Shown: one piece after another, positions 12,323-23,500 of the stretch
Layout of the letters: each line of letters opens with the position of its first letter
Numbering within the stretch: the stretch's first letter is position 1
Source of the DNA: Endomychus coccineus
Taxonomy: Eukaryota > Arthropoda > Insecta > Coleoptera > Endomychidae
Assembly (NCBI GenBank): GCA_958510875.1
Contig: OY294067.1
Coordinates: forward strand, 193,633,322-193,697,321
Direction of reading: 5' to 3'
DNA length: 64,000 nucleotides
Notes under the pieces: generated by a model
The model's input: the letters and a program-made list of their open reading frames with translations, nothing else
Told to the model about the DNA's origin: nothing
The model's database searches: none
Translations under genes and position numbers: made by a program

Positions 12323-12481
12323 CGTTTTTAATATTAATATTGTCTCTCCGATAACAAGCGTTTATCCATTGGTTGACCACATTCTCTTGTTTGGGGAACC
12401 GAAAATACTTAATATCGGTTCTTCGGTTCTTTTGGTTCGTTGATTGTGGCTTTTGCAACCGACAACGGCACAATTTGGCAT
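12323..12481 (-). pseudogene. P-like transposase exon 1: first half of THAP zinc finger
   Basis: The ATG at 12481 opens MPNCAVVGC, giving the first two Cys of the C2CH THAP finger. After a frame change near 12420 comes KYFRFPKQENVVNQWINAC, with the conserved aromatic and Trp positions. A consensus donor GTATGT starts at 12322, and the second half of the finger lies across an intron in the next exon. The family binds its own transposon ends through this domain. The frame change means this copy cannot make an intact finger. Confidence 0.75.
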
Positions 12482-12599
12482 TTTTGAGCAATAATAAATG
12501 CAGAGCACACCAGAACACCTGTTCACCCACGAAAACGTCAAATATTTCCCTCGCGCGTGACGTCAGATTGTGCGAGAGAGACAGCGCTAGTCTATCGTG

Positions 12600-12890
12600 T
12601 GTTTACTTAGAAACGTCAAATAACATTAGTTGAAAGACAAAACAAACAAATAATAATACACAACAGAATTCGTGAAAACAAAATAATATTGGCGCCACAT
12701 TTAGCACCCAAAATATAGTTATTGGTTAGGTGTGGCAGCACTGCAAACGGGTTATATATATGTATGACTATAGTTATTCTGTGATTTATTATTAGTCACT
12801 TATCTCTTGAGGCAACTCGTTTCTACTTTGTGATTCAAATACATTTGTTTTATCAGCCATCACGTTACGAAAATCCATTCTGAACTAATA
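12600..12890. other. No feature seen
   Basis: Short AT-rich spacer between the P-like element and the foldback element; no gene or repeat recognised. Confidence 0.4.
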
Positions 12891-13897
12891 GTCCAGGCAA
12901 TAAGCGCGGAAAAGATCATAATAAAAAAAAATATAGTACGCTAGAATTCCAAAATTTTTTTTCGTTTTGTTCTTAATACCCCATAGATCATTCATGACTA
13001 TCAAGACCGCGGGGTCGACCTTCCTACCCCCTCAAAACGGGGTTTCAACCCCTCAGAGGAGCATTCTTATAAAAACAGTCCAAAATTAATGAATTAAGAG
13101 CCGAAAATGACCCCTAGTATGTTTTTTGGGTCGCTGATCATGATTCCGCAGTTAGTTTTCTCGGAAAACTCCCTCCAGATGGGAAATTTGGAAAATTTAT
13201 ATATAATATATAACTTATAATTTTGTTGCAAAAATGACCTCTAGTAGATTTTTTGGGTTGCTGATCACGATTCCGCAGTAATTTTTCCCAAAAAAGTCTC
13301 CAGATGGAAAATTCGGGAAATTTGAGATTTTCCTGAGACGTTTGTGAATAATAAAGTATAATTTTGTTGCAAAAATTACCTCTCGTAGGTTTTTTGGGTC
13401 GCTGATCACGATTCCGCTGTAATTTTTCCCAAAAAAGTCTCTCCACATGGAAAATTCGGGAAATTTGAGATTTTCCTGAGACGGTTATGAATAATAAAGA
13501 AAGAGTTTTTTGGGAAAAATAACAGCGGAATCGTGATCAGCGACCCAAAAAACCTACTAGACGTCATTTTTGCAACAAAATTATAAATTATATGTTATAT
13601 ATAAATTTTCTAATTTTCCCATCTGGAGGGAGTTTTCCGAGAAAACTAACCGTGGAATCGTGATCAGCGACCCAAAAAACATACTAGGTGTCATTTTCGG
13701 CTTTTAATTCATTAATTTTGGACTGTTTTTATAAGAATGCTCCTCTGAGGGGTTGAACCCCGTTTTGAGGAGGTAGAAAGGTCGACCCCCGTGGTCTTGA
13801 TAGTCATGAATGATCTATGGGATATTAGGAACAAAATGCAACAAAAATTTTGAAATTCTAGCTTACCATATTTTTTTTTCTGGTTCGTTGCCTGGAC
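12891..13897. mobile_element. Foldback element FB1 (about 1 kb, TA-flanked)
   Basis: Two long arms (about 12891-13480 and 13500-13897) are imperfect inverted copies. The ends read GTCCAGGCAA...TTGCCTGGAC, each flanked by TA, as expected for a 2-bp TA target duplication. The arms share further blocks: the run around GAGGAGCATTCTTATAAAAA and the motif GGGTCGCTGATCACGATTCC, seen three times direct (13128, 13255, 13396) and twice inverted (ending 13546 and 13673). There is no coding capacity; an open frame in the left arm is only the repeat read through. It must be mobilised in trans. A partial sibling lies at 17035-17226. Confidence 0.85.
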
Positions 13898-13924
13898 TAT
13901 AAATAAAATAGCTTATAGAAGTTT

Positions 13925-14060
13925 GATCAGTAATTTAATAAATACATGTAATTATAGTTTCGCTAACACCGTAGCTTCTTCAAACAAATGTTACAAAGTA
14001 CTTTCTAATATTTGTTTGAAGAAGCTATAGTTACTTTTATTTATTAAATTAGTGAAAATC
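13925..14060. repeat. Inverted repeat with 18-bp perfect core
   Basis: TAGCTTCTTCAAACAAAT at 13972-13989 is exactly inverted at 14010-14027. Flanking arms extend the similarity imperfectly (a TAATTTAATAAATA block on both sides). The whole could be a small MITE next to FB1. Confidence 0.65.
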
Positions 14061-14780
14061 AAATTTTTTTATATACTTATATTATTTACATTTGTTTCAA
14101 TAACAGTGGCCAGTAGTGACTGTGAATGTAGTAGTAATCACGTAAGTCGGTACAGTTCAGTAGGATTAACAACATTTTGGTACAATTCATAGGTAGTAAA
14201 AGAAGCACAATTAACTACTATTACGTGTGTATAATTCAAAATTTCGATAACGATGATTTAGATGACATTAACTTGATCACACTAAATAGCTGTGATTCAA
14301 CAAAGAAAGTTTTTTGCCAAATGGCAGTGACGTTTCAACTGTAACTTTGAACAACTTATTAGTGTTTTACCAACATCTAATATAAATATGTGTGGCGATA
14401 TGCTAAGATATTTTATTCACCACAAGTTTTTGAGTTACTGTAATTTTAGAATAATACTGTTAATATTTAAATCGTATTCTGTCAAATACGTAAACGCTTT
14501 CATTTTGGATTCATCTTTTTTATTTTCTCTACATAAAATTTTATTCTATCCAACTTTTTTTAATATCCAATAATCAGCAATAGGTTTGTTTAACTGCTCA
14601 CACTTAACCACCTACGAAATGTTATGAATTCCCATAAAATCAGCAGTGGCCACCCCTTTTCGAGGGGTAAGTAAGGCACATGCACGTGGAACTTCATACT
14701 GAAAAAAAATTACAGGTAAGGTATTTTAAATTTATATAACACTCCGTTTGGTTGAGCAAATTTTTTGCTACAAGCCTAAT
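14061..14780. other. No gene seen
   Basis: AT-rich sequence between two repeat elements. Open frames here are short and show no recognised domain. Confidence 0.4.
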
Positions 14781-15620
14781 TTTTGAAGTGAAAACTTCTT
14801 ATGGCGCGTTGGGCACTTTTGTGGGAGAGCATTTTCAGCCGTTCTCGCGACAGATGAGATTTTACACAGATATACTCCGCGTGTATTCTTATAATATATG
14901 TATACTATACGCGCTCTTTGCATGGGCATTCGTTCGTGCTCTCGCGACAGACGAGATTACATACCTATATGTATACTCAGAGTGTATAGGTATGCGAGAG
15001 CGCTGCATGCTATACGCAGTCTTTGCATGGGCATTCGTTCGTGCCCTCGCGACAGACGAGATTGAGAGTTTTTTTATATTTATTTTATAAATGAATATTA
15101 AACGGAAAATTTATTTATTTAAATATTTCATTTGACTTGTGTTGCTGCTATGGTATTGTGTTAAAAAAACAAATCTAAAGTGTAAATAGAATTAATAAAA
15201 ACATTGTTGTAGTGCAATAATGCAGTATTCACAAGATATATAAATAGATTTAAATCAAAATTGTTCATTTCATACTTTAGTTACCATAGACCTATTGTTT
15301 CAGTTTTAGAATTTGATGAAAATCCTGATAATAATGATGAAAATGCTGATAATGATGATGTAAGAGTTGTTGAAATTATGGATGAGAATTGATAAATTTT
15401 GTATTTACTATTTACTAATATTTACTCATTTAAATAAAACCACTTCCTTCGAATATAGTTTCTATATTATTATACTTCATGTCTATTCAAAAAGTGCCCA
15501 CATTGCTTTGATAAACTTGTTTTTTTATGAACAATTTCTCATGTCGCGAGCGCACCTAAAAATGCTCACCCAAAAAAGTGCCCAACGCGCCATAAGTTCA
15601 AGTTTTCACTTCTGCCTGCA
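14780..15620. mobile_element. TIR element with internal 105-bp tandem duplication
   Basis: The arm at 14785-14855 (GAAGTGAAAACTT, then ATGGCGCGTTGGGCACTTTT) is inverted at 15541-15613 with small differences. Inside, the 54-bp block at 14905-14958 recurs at 15010-15063; both copies contain TTTGCATGGGCATTCGTTCG. The duplication produces a repeated peptide in an apparent 112-codon frame, which I read as an artefact and not a gene. No transposase is present, so it is non-autonomous. The outer ends are not defined. Confidence 0.65.
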
Positions 15621-16084
15621 CTCCCGGAGTGCGCTGACTTTTTTTTAATTAAATTTATCTCAACAAGACTAACAATAATTAGCTTACGTTAAAGTTGAAA
15701 CTATATAATTTGCGTCCACACTTACCCCGGTTGTCCATAGTTAAGGAAGGATGAATATCTGATTTGTATGAATAAAAATAGTTTAAAGATTTAAAATTAT
15801 TAGATCTTAATATTAAAATTACATTAAAGTTATAATTGGAGTTGAAAATAGATAGTAATGATATAAATTAGAAGATACCCAAATTGTATATTACATTCTA
15901 GGGTTTAAATTTAATGTAAATGAAAAGTATTTAAGTACTGTGGTATTTTTTATTTAAGGCATGAAAAAAATTACTTTAAGGTTTATTATGAAGGTATAAT
16001 TGAAAAAATTATATAAAAAATTAAGTAAGTTTAATCTGGTTTATTTATGAAATTCTTAATTAAAATCATAATAGACTCAACCTT
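15621..16084. other. AT-rich stretch, nothing recognised
   Basis: No gene, repeat pair or regulatory structure was recognised in these 460 bases. Confidence 0.4.
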
Positions 16085-17020
16085 CCGTACACTGTGATAA
16101 AAATACAGTTTGAACTTTCCTTGGCCAACGTCTATGCTTCTGTATAGGAACTACTAAAAACTAAACTAAACACTTTGTTACGCATCAATATTTAATAATT
16201 AATACAATTTTTCAAAATTCTAGTATATTGACACGGGAAAGTATGACAAGTTTAATTACGTTGTAAGTTTTCCCATTGAAGACTTGTTTGCTTGTTTGTT
16301 GTTTGTTCGTCTGGGCCTCATCTACTAACTGATTTGGCTCTACTACCGTCTCTTTGATAAATTCGTTGACTTCCTCATCTTGCTGTGGTTAAATAAATTA
16401 ATCTAAAACAAAGATAGTTCCCTTTCGCTTCTCATATATTCTTACCAGGTGCACATGTTTACACAAGATATTGTTCACCGCATATCCAGGACACTCACAC
16501 TGCCAAATTGTGCAAACGCTATATGTATAATGTCCTACATTAATTCTCACATACTTACTCTTTAAAATTACATTTACATTGTTCCTACCTTTTTGTGAGC
16601 TTTTGTTATAATTTGGTCCTGGTGACTGTTTACATTCGGTTGTTCAATATCTACAATCCTCTTCCACATTTTATGTCTGCTAGGTGACACGAAATGTGGA
16701 AGAGTCTAGTGTCTAGTAGCTTCTTAATATTCACCCACATATTACTCTCCAGTAGGTTGCTCCATGATTCTATTGGCATTTTTTTTTCAATTCCTGAATT
16801 TGTTCTATAACACTGGGCGCAGATTTTGCTATATGTTTAGTTTTGTTACCTACTTCTGTGGTCGCTCTGTTACAATGATAATTCAATATCTTTTGCTTTT
16901 TCTTGAATTGTCCTGTGCATTGCAATCTTTTCTTCATCCTTCCACATGTTGCATTCTTGTGTGTGGAGAGAATAGAATGAGAAGATGCTCATGTGTGTGT
17001 TGGAAATGTGCGCACATATG
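16085..17020 (-). pseudogene. MULE-like transposase fragment with SWIM zinc finger
   Basis: On the minus strand, from 17000 downward, broken frames include WKDEEKIAMHRTIQ and LADIKMWKRIVDIEQPN. They lead to YVRINVGHYTYSVCTIWQ and then CECPGYAVNNILCKH (about 16510-16455). The pattern C-x-C-x(9)-C-x-H is the SWIM zinc finger that follows the DDE domain in Mutator/Phantom-like transposases. A GTAAG lies directly after the SWIM stretch, so a splice donor is possible. Only the C-terminal half is present, and frame changes break it. Confidence 0.6.
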
Positions 17021-17034
17021 AATAACATTTTTTT

Positions 17035-17226
17035 AAATTTTGAATTGTTTTTATAAGAATGCTGCTCTGGGGGGTTGAAACCCCGTTTTGGGGGAGTAGA
17101 AAGGTCAACCCCCGCGGACTTAATAGTCATGAATGATCTATGGGGTATTAGGAACAAAATGCAAAAAAAAATTTGAAATTCTAGCGTACTATATATTTTT
17201 TTTATTTTCCGGTTCGTTGCCTGAAC
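17035..17226. mobile_element. FB1-family right-end fragment
   Basis: It matches the last 190 bp of FB1: the block TTTTTATAAGAATGCT, the inverted GGGGTTGAAACCCC text, GTCATGAATGATCTATGGGG and the terminus CGTTGCCTGAAC followed by TA. The left part is missing. It abuts the integrase remnant at 17230. Confidence 0.75.
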
Positions 17227-17229
17227 TAT

Positions 17230-17930
17230 ACGTTACTTTAGTAGACGCGGTTTCAAAGCTAGGATAAGCAATTCATATAGCTTCAAAAATTCCATCGAAA
17301 CAGTTGATTCATTTATCACGTATTTTTCCTATTATTCCGTACCGGAAACCATAATATTGGATAACGGATCTCAGTTTAATTCTGAAACAGTTCAGCAATT
17401 ACTGAAGTTACACAAAATAAAACTCCATTTTGTTACTTCTCGAAATCCTCCTTTGAATGGAATACTAGAGAGATTCCATTGTACTAACTTGACAGGAAAA
17501 AACTAAAGATTATATCAAACACCTAATAAGTTATGCACTCTAGCAAATAATAATACGATACACTCCTCGACGGGAGTGTATCGTAGGGAACCAATGGAAA
17601 TCATGACTTAGACGATCACAAATAATTATTACAAGAGTACATTCCATATCACAGAGGAAATTGAACAAGAAACAATTACAATCCAAACTAAACGTAACGC
17701 TAATACGAATGAATCGCAGTTTCCTAATGTACATCTAGTTTATTCTAAACAGGGTCGCCGAGGTTTGAAGGTCCTTTTAATGTGATAAACATAAACTATA
17801 AGAATGTAGCTACTTGCTCAAGAAGCTAAAACCCGAAAAATACATTTCCGAAATCTGTAACGTTCTTGTTCCAGATAAGTCGTAAACCTTACTTCAGAAC
17901 AAACCCATGGACAAGAAATCGAAAATTCGG
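17230..17930 (+). pseudogene. Env-bearing gypsy remnant 1: integrase
   Basis: Broken + strand frames show TLVDAVSKLG near 17235 (first Asp region of the retroviral-type integrase core), then PETIILDNGSQFNS at about 17340-17380 (second Asp). PPLNGILERFH follows at 17450-17480 (catalytic Glu). Frame changes and stops are frequent. Everything upstream (gag, protease, reverse transcriptase) is absent; the element begins directly after the FB1 fragment. It belongs with the env segment that follows. Confidence 0.75.
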
Positions 17931-20275
17931 GACTGTTACCTATAAAATTAGGTAACGTCCAAAATACTATCGATTTTTTGGACTTAAATTAAGATAGTAG
18001 ATTTAAAACCATTAGAGAATAATAGTTTTTATTATCTATATGAACAAACTCTCATAGTAGAAAATATTATGAATGGAAAGCAACATGGGAGAACGTACAG
18101 AATAGAAATAAATAATTATCAGCATCTATTAGAATATCAAGTAACAGAAACTAACAAAAAACCTAACTCGACTTATTCCTTCAGATAATAAAAGAATTAA
18201 ACGAAAGTTCATAAACGGCTTAGGATTAGTTTTCTAGTAATCTAGACCAAGAATAGAATAGGGTAGAAAGAAAATTATTATCAATGAGGTTAGATTTGAC
18301 CAACAATTTTAATACGTAACATATATGAAGCAGATCCAATTACAAGTAGATAGGCTCGAGGGCGCAGTAGTATTTCAAATTGTATCCGCAATAAATGCTA
18401 TTAAAGACGTATTACAGACAATAGTGAATGCCGTATCATTTTCATAATTAAAAACATTTCACCCTTCCGTATTGGAAACGGAAGACTTACTTTACGAAAT
18501 AACCAAAATCTCAAATTCACAACAAATACCTCACTTATCTTAGTTACTGCTGATATGATTCAAGTATATGAAAAAAAATGTCACTCTAAAAACTTACTAT
18601 CAAGATAGAAATATAGTTTTTATAATCGGGATACCCATTGTAGAAAATATTCCGTATAACTATTACCACATATAGTTCAGGCTATGAACCGGAAAAAAAA
18701 ACATGTAAGTTCGAATCAAAAAATTTTGTTTGCATTAGCTTCAGGAGGTTCTCAGGATCATTAATACAACTTAAAACCTCTTGGGAACACCAACCCCACC
18801 CACCCTTAATATTTTATTTTGCAATTTACGTGTTTTTGTCATTTCGAGTGCACCAAGGACGTTTTTTGGGTCGCTGAACACGAATCCGTAGCCAGATTTA
18901 CTTGCAATCCATCGTAGGGGTGGTCAAATCGACAAAATTGGCCAATTTCGCACCCCTAATATGTTCTTTTGCAATTTACGTTTTTTCAGCATTTCGAATG
19001 CACCAAGGGGGTTTTTTGGGTCGCTGAATACGATTCTGAAGCCAGATTTACTACGAAGTAATTTTAAAATGCAAAAATAATAAAAATTTAGAAGCGTGTC
19101 AAATTAGCCATTTTTGTAAATTTTCCACCCCTACGATGATATTCAAGTAAATTTGGCTTCGGAATCGTATTCAGCGACCCAAAAAAACCCCTTGGTGCAT
19201 ACGAAATGCCTAAAACACGTAAATTGCAAAATAACATACTATGGATTGCAAGTAAATCTGGCTACGGATTCGTGTTCAGCGACCCAAAAAAAACCCTATG
19301 TGCACTCGAAATGCCAAAATACCTTTTTTTGTAGAAAATAGAATTCAAAACTTGGAGGCCATTTTTGCCCCCAATGGTTGGGATTGGGGTTCCCAAGACG
19401 TTTTAAGGTGTATGAATGATCCTGAGAACCTCCTGAAGCTAATACAAAAAACATTTTTTGATTCGAACTTACATGTTTTTTTTGTATTATAGCTAAAATC
19501 CCGGTTCACAGCCTGGACTAATATATTAACTACCCACTAAAACTTCCTCTCCCAATTACCATGTAATAATTCCCAAACATAAATATCTATCAATGAGAAA
19601 TATTACGCTTTGTCTAATGAAACATGCGTGGAATCCACCACGAATGAATTTATGTATGAAGCAAAATGTCAACAAAATTGACAGCCATAGTCCTTGTGAA
19701 ATCCAACTACTGCAATTCACTAACCATTATAGCGACTGTAAACAACGTGATGTCGAGATAAATCAAGAAAAACTACAAAAAATTGAAACAAATCAATAGT
19801 TAGCAGTGTTTCCAGACGAAACTACAGTGGTCAGCCTGTGCAACCACAGCAGAGACAAAAGGACGTCCTAGGAAACTATATTATCAAAATAGCAGAAAAC
19901 TGTTAATTACTAGTGATAGGAAGTATCTTCAATACCTACCAAAATGCAAGAACCGGTAGAATTGCTTAATATCGAAATTTCCGATCTTCAATTGATCCAC
20001 AATCATCAAAAATTACCTCCACTTCGATTTGAATCCATCAACCTAAACGAAATACAACCATTAGTGTATCAATTGTGTATCATACTAAACAAAAACTGAA
20101 AGAAATGGAAATTCCACAATTTCATACTACCCCCAGTGTTTGGACAATCATACTGTATATTATTCTTATTTTATTCATTGCATTCACATGTTGGAAATGT
20201 AGAGCCAAGTGAGGAATAAATTGGAAAAAATCCGTTTCAGTAGATATTTCATTACACGAAATTAAATTGAAAAAT
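17930..20275 (+). pseudogene. Env-bearing gypsy remnant 1: env-like gene, interrupted by FB2
   Basis: Downstream of integrase are degenerate frames of an insect-retrovirus-type envelope gene. A basic RIKR stretch near 18190 resembles a processing site and is followed by FINGLG. A hydrophobic segment near 20145-20200 followed by basic residues looks like the transmembrane anchor, and a short tail ends at about 20276. Stops and frame changes occur throughout, and foldback element FB2 is inserted at 18673-18674. The gene is dead. The same family occurs on the minus strand at 32470-35222. Confidence 0.65.
18675..19518. mobile_element. Foldback element FB2 (TA-flanked)
   Basis: The ends GTTCAGGCTATGAACCGG and CCGGTTCACAGCCTGGAC (reverse complements with two mismatches) are each flanked by TA (18673-18674, 19519-19520). 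Long arms share TAAGTTCGAATCAAAAAA and TTCAGGAGGTTCTCAGGAT-type blocks. The GGGTCGCTGA core motif occurs twice direct (18868, 19018) and twice inverted (ending 19180 and 19285). There is no coding capacity. It interrupts the env-like pseudogene cleanly at a TA. Confidence 0.85.
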
Positions 20276-20300
20276 TAGAGGCACCATATTTTTCCACTTA

Positions 20301-20540
20301 AGATGGGAGGTGTTCAATCAGATATAGCTGATGACTTTGTAATAGGATGATTCTTATCATTGCTGACATGTACTTTCGTACCAACACATGTGTATCTCTA
20401 TTAATATAATCTATTCTAATTCATTACTTCACCTTGCGTGGAGGTTTTAGTTTCTTGTTAATGCTTTTGTATTAATTCAATTCTTTTTTAAAGCTTTTCG
20501 TTACACTACGACATATAACACGCGCGTTACCATCCGCTTT
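20301..20540 (+). repeat. Probable 3' LTR of gypsy remnant 1
   Basis: A purine-rich tract, AGATGGGAGG (20301-20310), directly after the env stop, is followed by TGTTCAATCAG, the usual polypurine tract and LTR-start arrangement. The minus-strand copy has the analogous GAGAGG then TGTTAAGATG at 32425. The right boundary is not determined because no 5' LTR survives here. Confidence 0.45.
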
Positions 20541-20937
20541 ACCATATATTAAATGCATGTTTGTAATTTCTTGAAACAACAAATTATATTTTATATTTTT
20601 TATATTATATTACATTCCACAGTGGTACCTCATAGTTTTATTTGTCGTTTCTTTTTACAATCGACCAATTGGAATGTTTATTGATCTGACAACTTCATTG
20701 ATGGATAACCATTGTCTGTGAATGGATTACAGTTGATTTGTTTCTAATTAGTGAATATTTCACCTTGGTACCATAATTTTTATGATCGTTTTTCTCGGGA
20801 ACAGCTTAACGTAAGACTGTTCATGTTGCATAGTGCATTCGTGTGCCTTATTTAATTTTTGTTTGTTTGTTTATGGGCTTCCGTTATGCGAGTGTTATAT
20901 TATTTGAATTTAAAATACTCGCGAACAGCGGTCCACC
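20541..20937. other. Spacer with solitary FB3-type terminus
   Basis: Mostly unassigned. It ends in AATACTCGCGAACAGCGG then TCCACC (20914-20937), nearly identical to the right end of FB3 at 27523-27547, and is followed by TA. This suggests that a truncated FB3-like element ends here, just before the BEL gag. CAGTGGTACCTC at 20629-20640 resembles a hAT-type terminus but has no partner. Confidence 0.4.
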
Positions 20938-21660
20938 TATCTCTTCTTTGGTTTGAAAATGCAATAAGGTGTGATGGAGCTTTATTACAAACCTTGCATG
21001 TGAATGAATCGTTATCGATCGTGAAAGATGTATCGTTGTCTAACGATAATTATGCTATCGAATTTGAAAATTTGAAAAAACGCTACAACAATAAACGTTT
21101 ATTAGCTACATCCTTTTGGGAAGAAATCGTTAATTTTCCTAAGCTCATTAAGGAAGATGTAGTAGTACTTCGCAAATTAATAAAGACTTTTTCGGAAAAT
21201 ATTTCTGCATTAATTGCGCTGGCGTTCGGGGTAGATCATTGGGATTTTCCTCTATTTACAATTTTACTTGAAAATATTGATGTCAATACTCGAACTGGAT
21301 TTGAGATAAAATATAGTGATACAGAATTGCCTCATTTCACTGATTTGCGTGATTTTTTGGGTAGCCACTGCAAGGCAATGGAAACAGTGAACTTCATGAA
21401 ACACAGCGAAGGAGCTTCTTCGTAATTTTTTGCTAAAGCCAGCCTTAAAATTAAAGGCAAAGGTTATCAATCATTTTTAGTTAATACTGATCCTATTGGT
21501 TGTTATCTATGCAAAGGTTCTCACTATTTAAGCAAATGTCCCACGTTTTTACAAAAGTGTTCTTATGATCTGTTTTTAATAGCTAAAAAGCAACGAGGAA
21601 AAATCGAAGGTACCCTTGACGAACCTTCAGCCTTTAATACTACTTTTGGTTGGGTATTGA
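20938..21660 (+). pseudogene. BEL/Pao gag remnant with zinc knuckle
   Basis: An open frame to 21425 carries FENLKKRYNNKRLLATSFWE, DHWDFPLFTILLEN and FTDLRDFLGSHCKAME, typical of the BEL/Pao Gag domain. The next frame continues with a CYLCKGSHYLSKC zinc knuckle at about 21500-21545. It then runs into DEPSAFNTTFGWVLSGR, which normally ends the protease, so most of the protease is deleted. The apparent start upstream of 20938 is probably foreign (FB3-like) sequence. It continues into pol in the same orientation. Confidence 0.75.
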
Positions 21661-22822
21661 GCGGGCGTGTAAGGTGTCAATCAATGCTTTCCACCCAATT
21701 AAATTCGTTTATTACTTTATTTACTGGTACTTGTGTTGAAAATTCGTTAGAGGCAACGCCAAAATCGTTTTGGGAAATGGAAGAAGTCTCATCTCAGCAC
21801 GTCATTGAATCCCCGGAAGACATGGAGTGTGAAGAATTCTACAAAAATACCACCCAACGAGGTGACACTGGTCGATATATAGCTTCTCTTCCGTTTCGGA
21901 CGAATGAGTGTCCTGATATTGGTACTTCGTATGAAAGCGCTCTTCGAAGATTCTTCTCATTGGAAAAGCGGCTTGCTAAAGACGACAACCTTATGACTTT
22001 ATGCCGGATTATTTAAATGATGGACACATGTCTTTGTGTTCTTCGCTGAAAAATTCGTCGTTGGTTTATTTTATTCCTCATCATTGTGTAATAAAAGCCG
22101 ATTCATCCACTACTAAATTTCGAGCTCTGTTCGACCCATCCGCTAAGCTCTCCTATGGAAGGTCTTTAAATCATAACCTGTTGACAGGTAAAAAACTGCA
22201 AGCTAACATTCGTTCCTTACTTCTCCGATTTCGTAGCTATCCCATGAACTTCACAGCTGACATTCGTCAAATGTACAGACTGATTCTTGTCGCTCCCACT
22301 CACAGGAATTATCAAAGAATTCTATGGCGATTCGAACAGCAAGAGCCTGTTCACGAATTTTGTTTGAATACCGTAACCTACAGTGTTTATTTGTCTCCAT
22401 TACTAGCTCTGCGTTGTCTTCATCAATTGGCCGAAGATGAATGTGATTCTTCTCCTTTAGCTGCTAGAATTATTCGAAATGAAGAAATTTATGTCGATGA
22501 CCGTTTGTCGGGTAGTCATTCTTTGCCAGATGCCCAATGTTTAGTTCAACAAATCAAAGACTTGTTCGCTAGAGACGGTTTTGAACTAAGGAAGTGGGCC
22601 AGCAACGTGCCAAAGTTGTTGGAAAACTTGCCAGATGACGTGGGACAAGCGTTATTGGATTTTGACACATATACGTGTATTAAAATTTTAGGTCTTTCTT
22701 GGGATCCAGCGCAAGACTATTTCACCTGTGCTGTGAATGTTCGTTCCAATGACTGTACAAAACGAAGTATCTTGTCCGAATTAGCTCGCATCTTAGATCT
22801 TCTCGGATTTCTCGCCCCATAG
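21657..22822 (+). pseudogene. BEL/Pao reverse transcriptase
   Basis: The first frame (to 22016) holds SPEDMECEEFYKNTTQR and RYIASLPFRTNE, the pre-RT linker of BEL/Pao pol. A 273-codon frame (22001-22822) follows with HHCVIKADSSTTKFRALFD and MNFTADIRQMYRLI (first catalytic Asp). The catalytic box is IYVDDRLSG (about 22490), and LRKWASNVPKLL and KILGLSWDP come after. The two frames overlap by a frame change near 22010. The RT core itself is intact, so the copy is relatively young apart from its deletions and insertions. Confidence 0.9.
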
Positions 22823-23500
22823 ACTTTCTTTGCTAAGCATTTAATGCAACAATTGTGGTTGTTAGGCCTTGATTGGGATCAATCCCCTCCCTCCCACATT
22901 ATTGATGTTTAGTCGCAATATAAAAAGGAATTACCAAGGTTATCGTTACTTCAAATTCCTCGATTGTTGCTCTCCAATTCGCTATCGATTCTTGAACTTC
23001 ATGGTTTTTCTGATGCCAGTGAACGTGTATTTGCAGCTTCAGTGTATTTGCGTATGATAAATCCCGACTTTTCTGTTAACGTTTATCTGCTTGCGTCCAA
23101 ATCAAAAGTCTCCCCTCTGAAGCGAGTAAGCATACAACGTCTTGAATTGTGTGCAGGTGTATTATTATCGGATGTATTATCTTGAGTTAGTACAACATAC
23201 AAATATATTATTACTATTAAATCGATTTTTGCTTGGTCGGACTCTACTGTTGCGCTACAATGGATTAAGTATTCTCCATACAAATGTAGTTAGTAATCGA
23301 GTAGCGCACATCCAATCAAACATTAACCCGTTAAATTGTCACCATATCCGTGGTAAGGACAGTCCTGTAGACATTGCTTCTCCTGGATCACTAACATGTG
23401 ACCTGTCAAACAATATGTTATGATGGGCGGGGCCTTCATTTTTATCATCTCCACAATCGAACATTGGGTCGGATTCGATGATGAGCACCTCCTCCGAAGC
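22823..23500 (+). pseudogene. BEL/Pao RNase H region
   Basis: Frame-shifted pieces read LHGFSDASERVFAASVYLR (about 22995; RNase H Asp), VSIQRLELCAGVLLSDVL (Glu) and, in another frame, WSDSTVALQWIKYSP (about 23230). Then come DSPVDIASPGSL and a W-x-GP motif near 23430, as in the linker to integrase. Stops and frame changes separate them. Confidence 0.8.

Larger units (their letters stand above)
9437..12599 (-). mobile_element. P-element-like DNA transposon with ends and target duplication
   Basis: The element holds a THAP-type transposase gene on the minus strand. Proposed termini are CACGATACACT at 9437-9447 and its inverted partner at 12589-12599 (10 of 11 match). The flanks TTTTTACT (9429-9436) and TGTTTACT (12600-12607) match at 7 of 8 positions; 8 bp is the P-element target duplication length. 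A perfect 15-bp subterminal inverted repeat, TGACGTCACGCGCGA, sits at 9496-9510 and 12551-12565 and contains the palindrome TGACGTCA. The body is near full length (about 3.2 kb), but the gene is frameshifted, so it is not autonomous. Confidence 0.8.

Noticed and set aside
13138..13448. Two overlapping open frames in the left arm of FB1
   Set aside because: They result from the tandem repeat structure; the peptides simply repeat with the DNA motif.
14752..15090. A 112-codon frame with a duplicated peptide
   Set aside because: It is explained by the 105-bp duplication (a multiple of three) inside a non-coding TIR element.
20629..20640. CAGTGGTACCTC as a hAT terminus
   Set aside because: No inverted partner or 8-bp target duplication was found around it.
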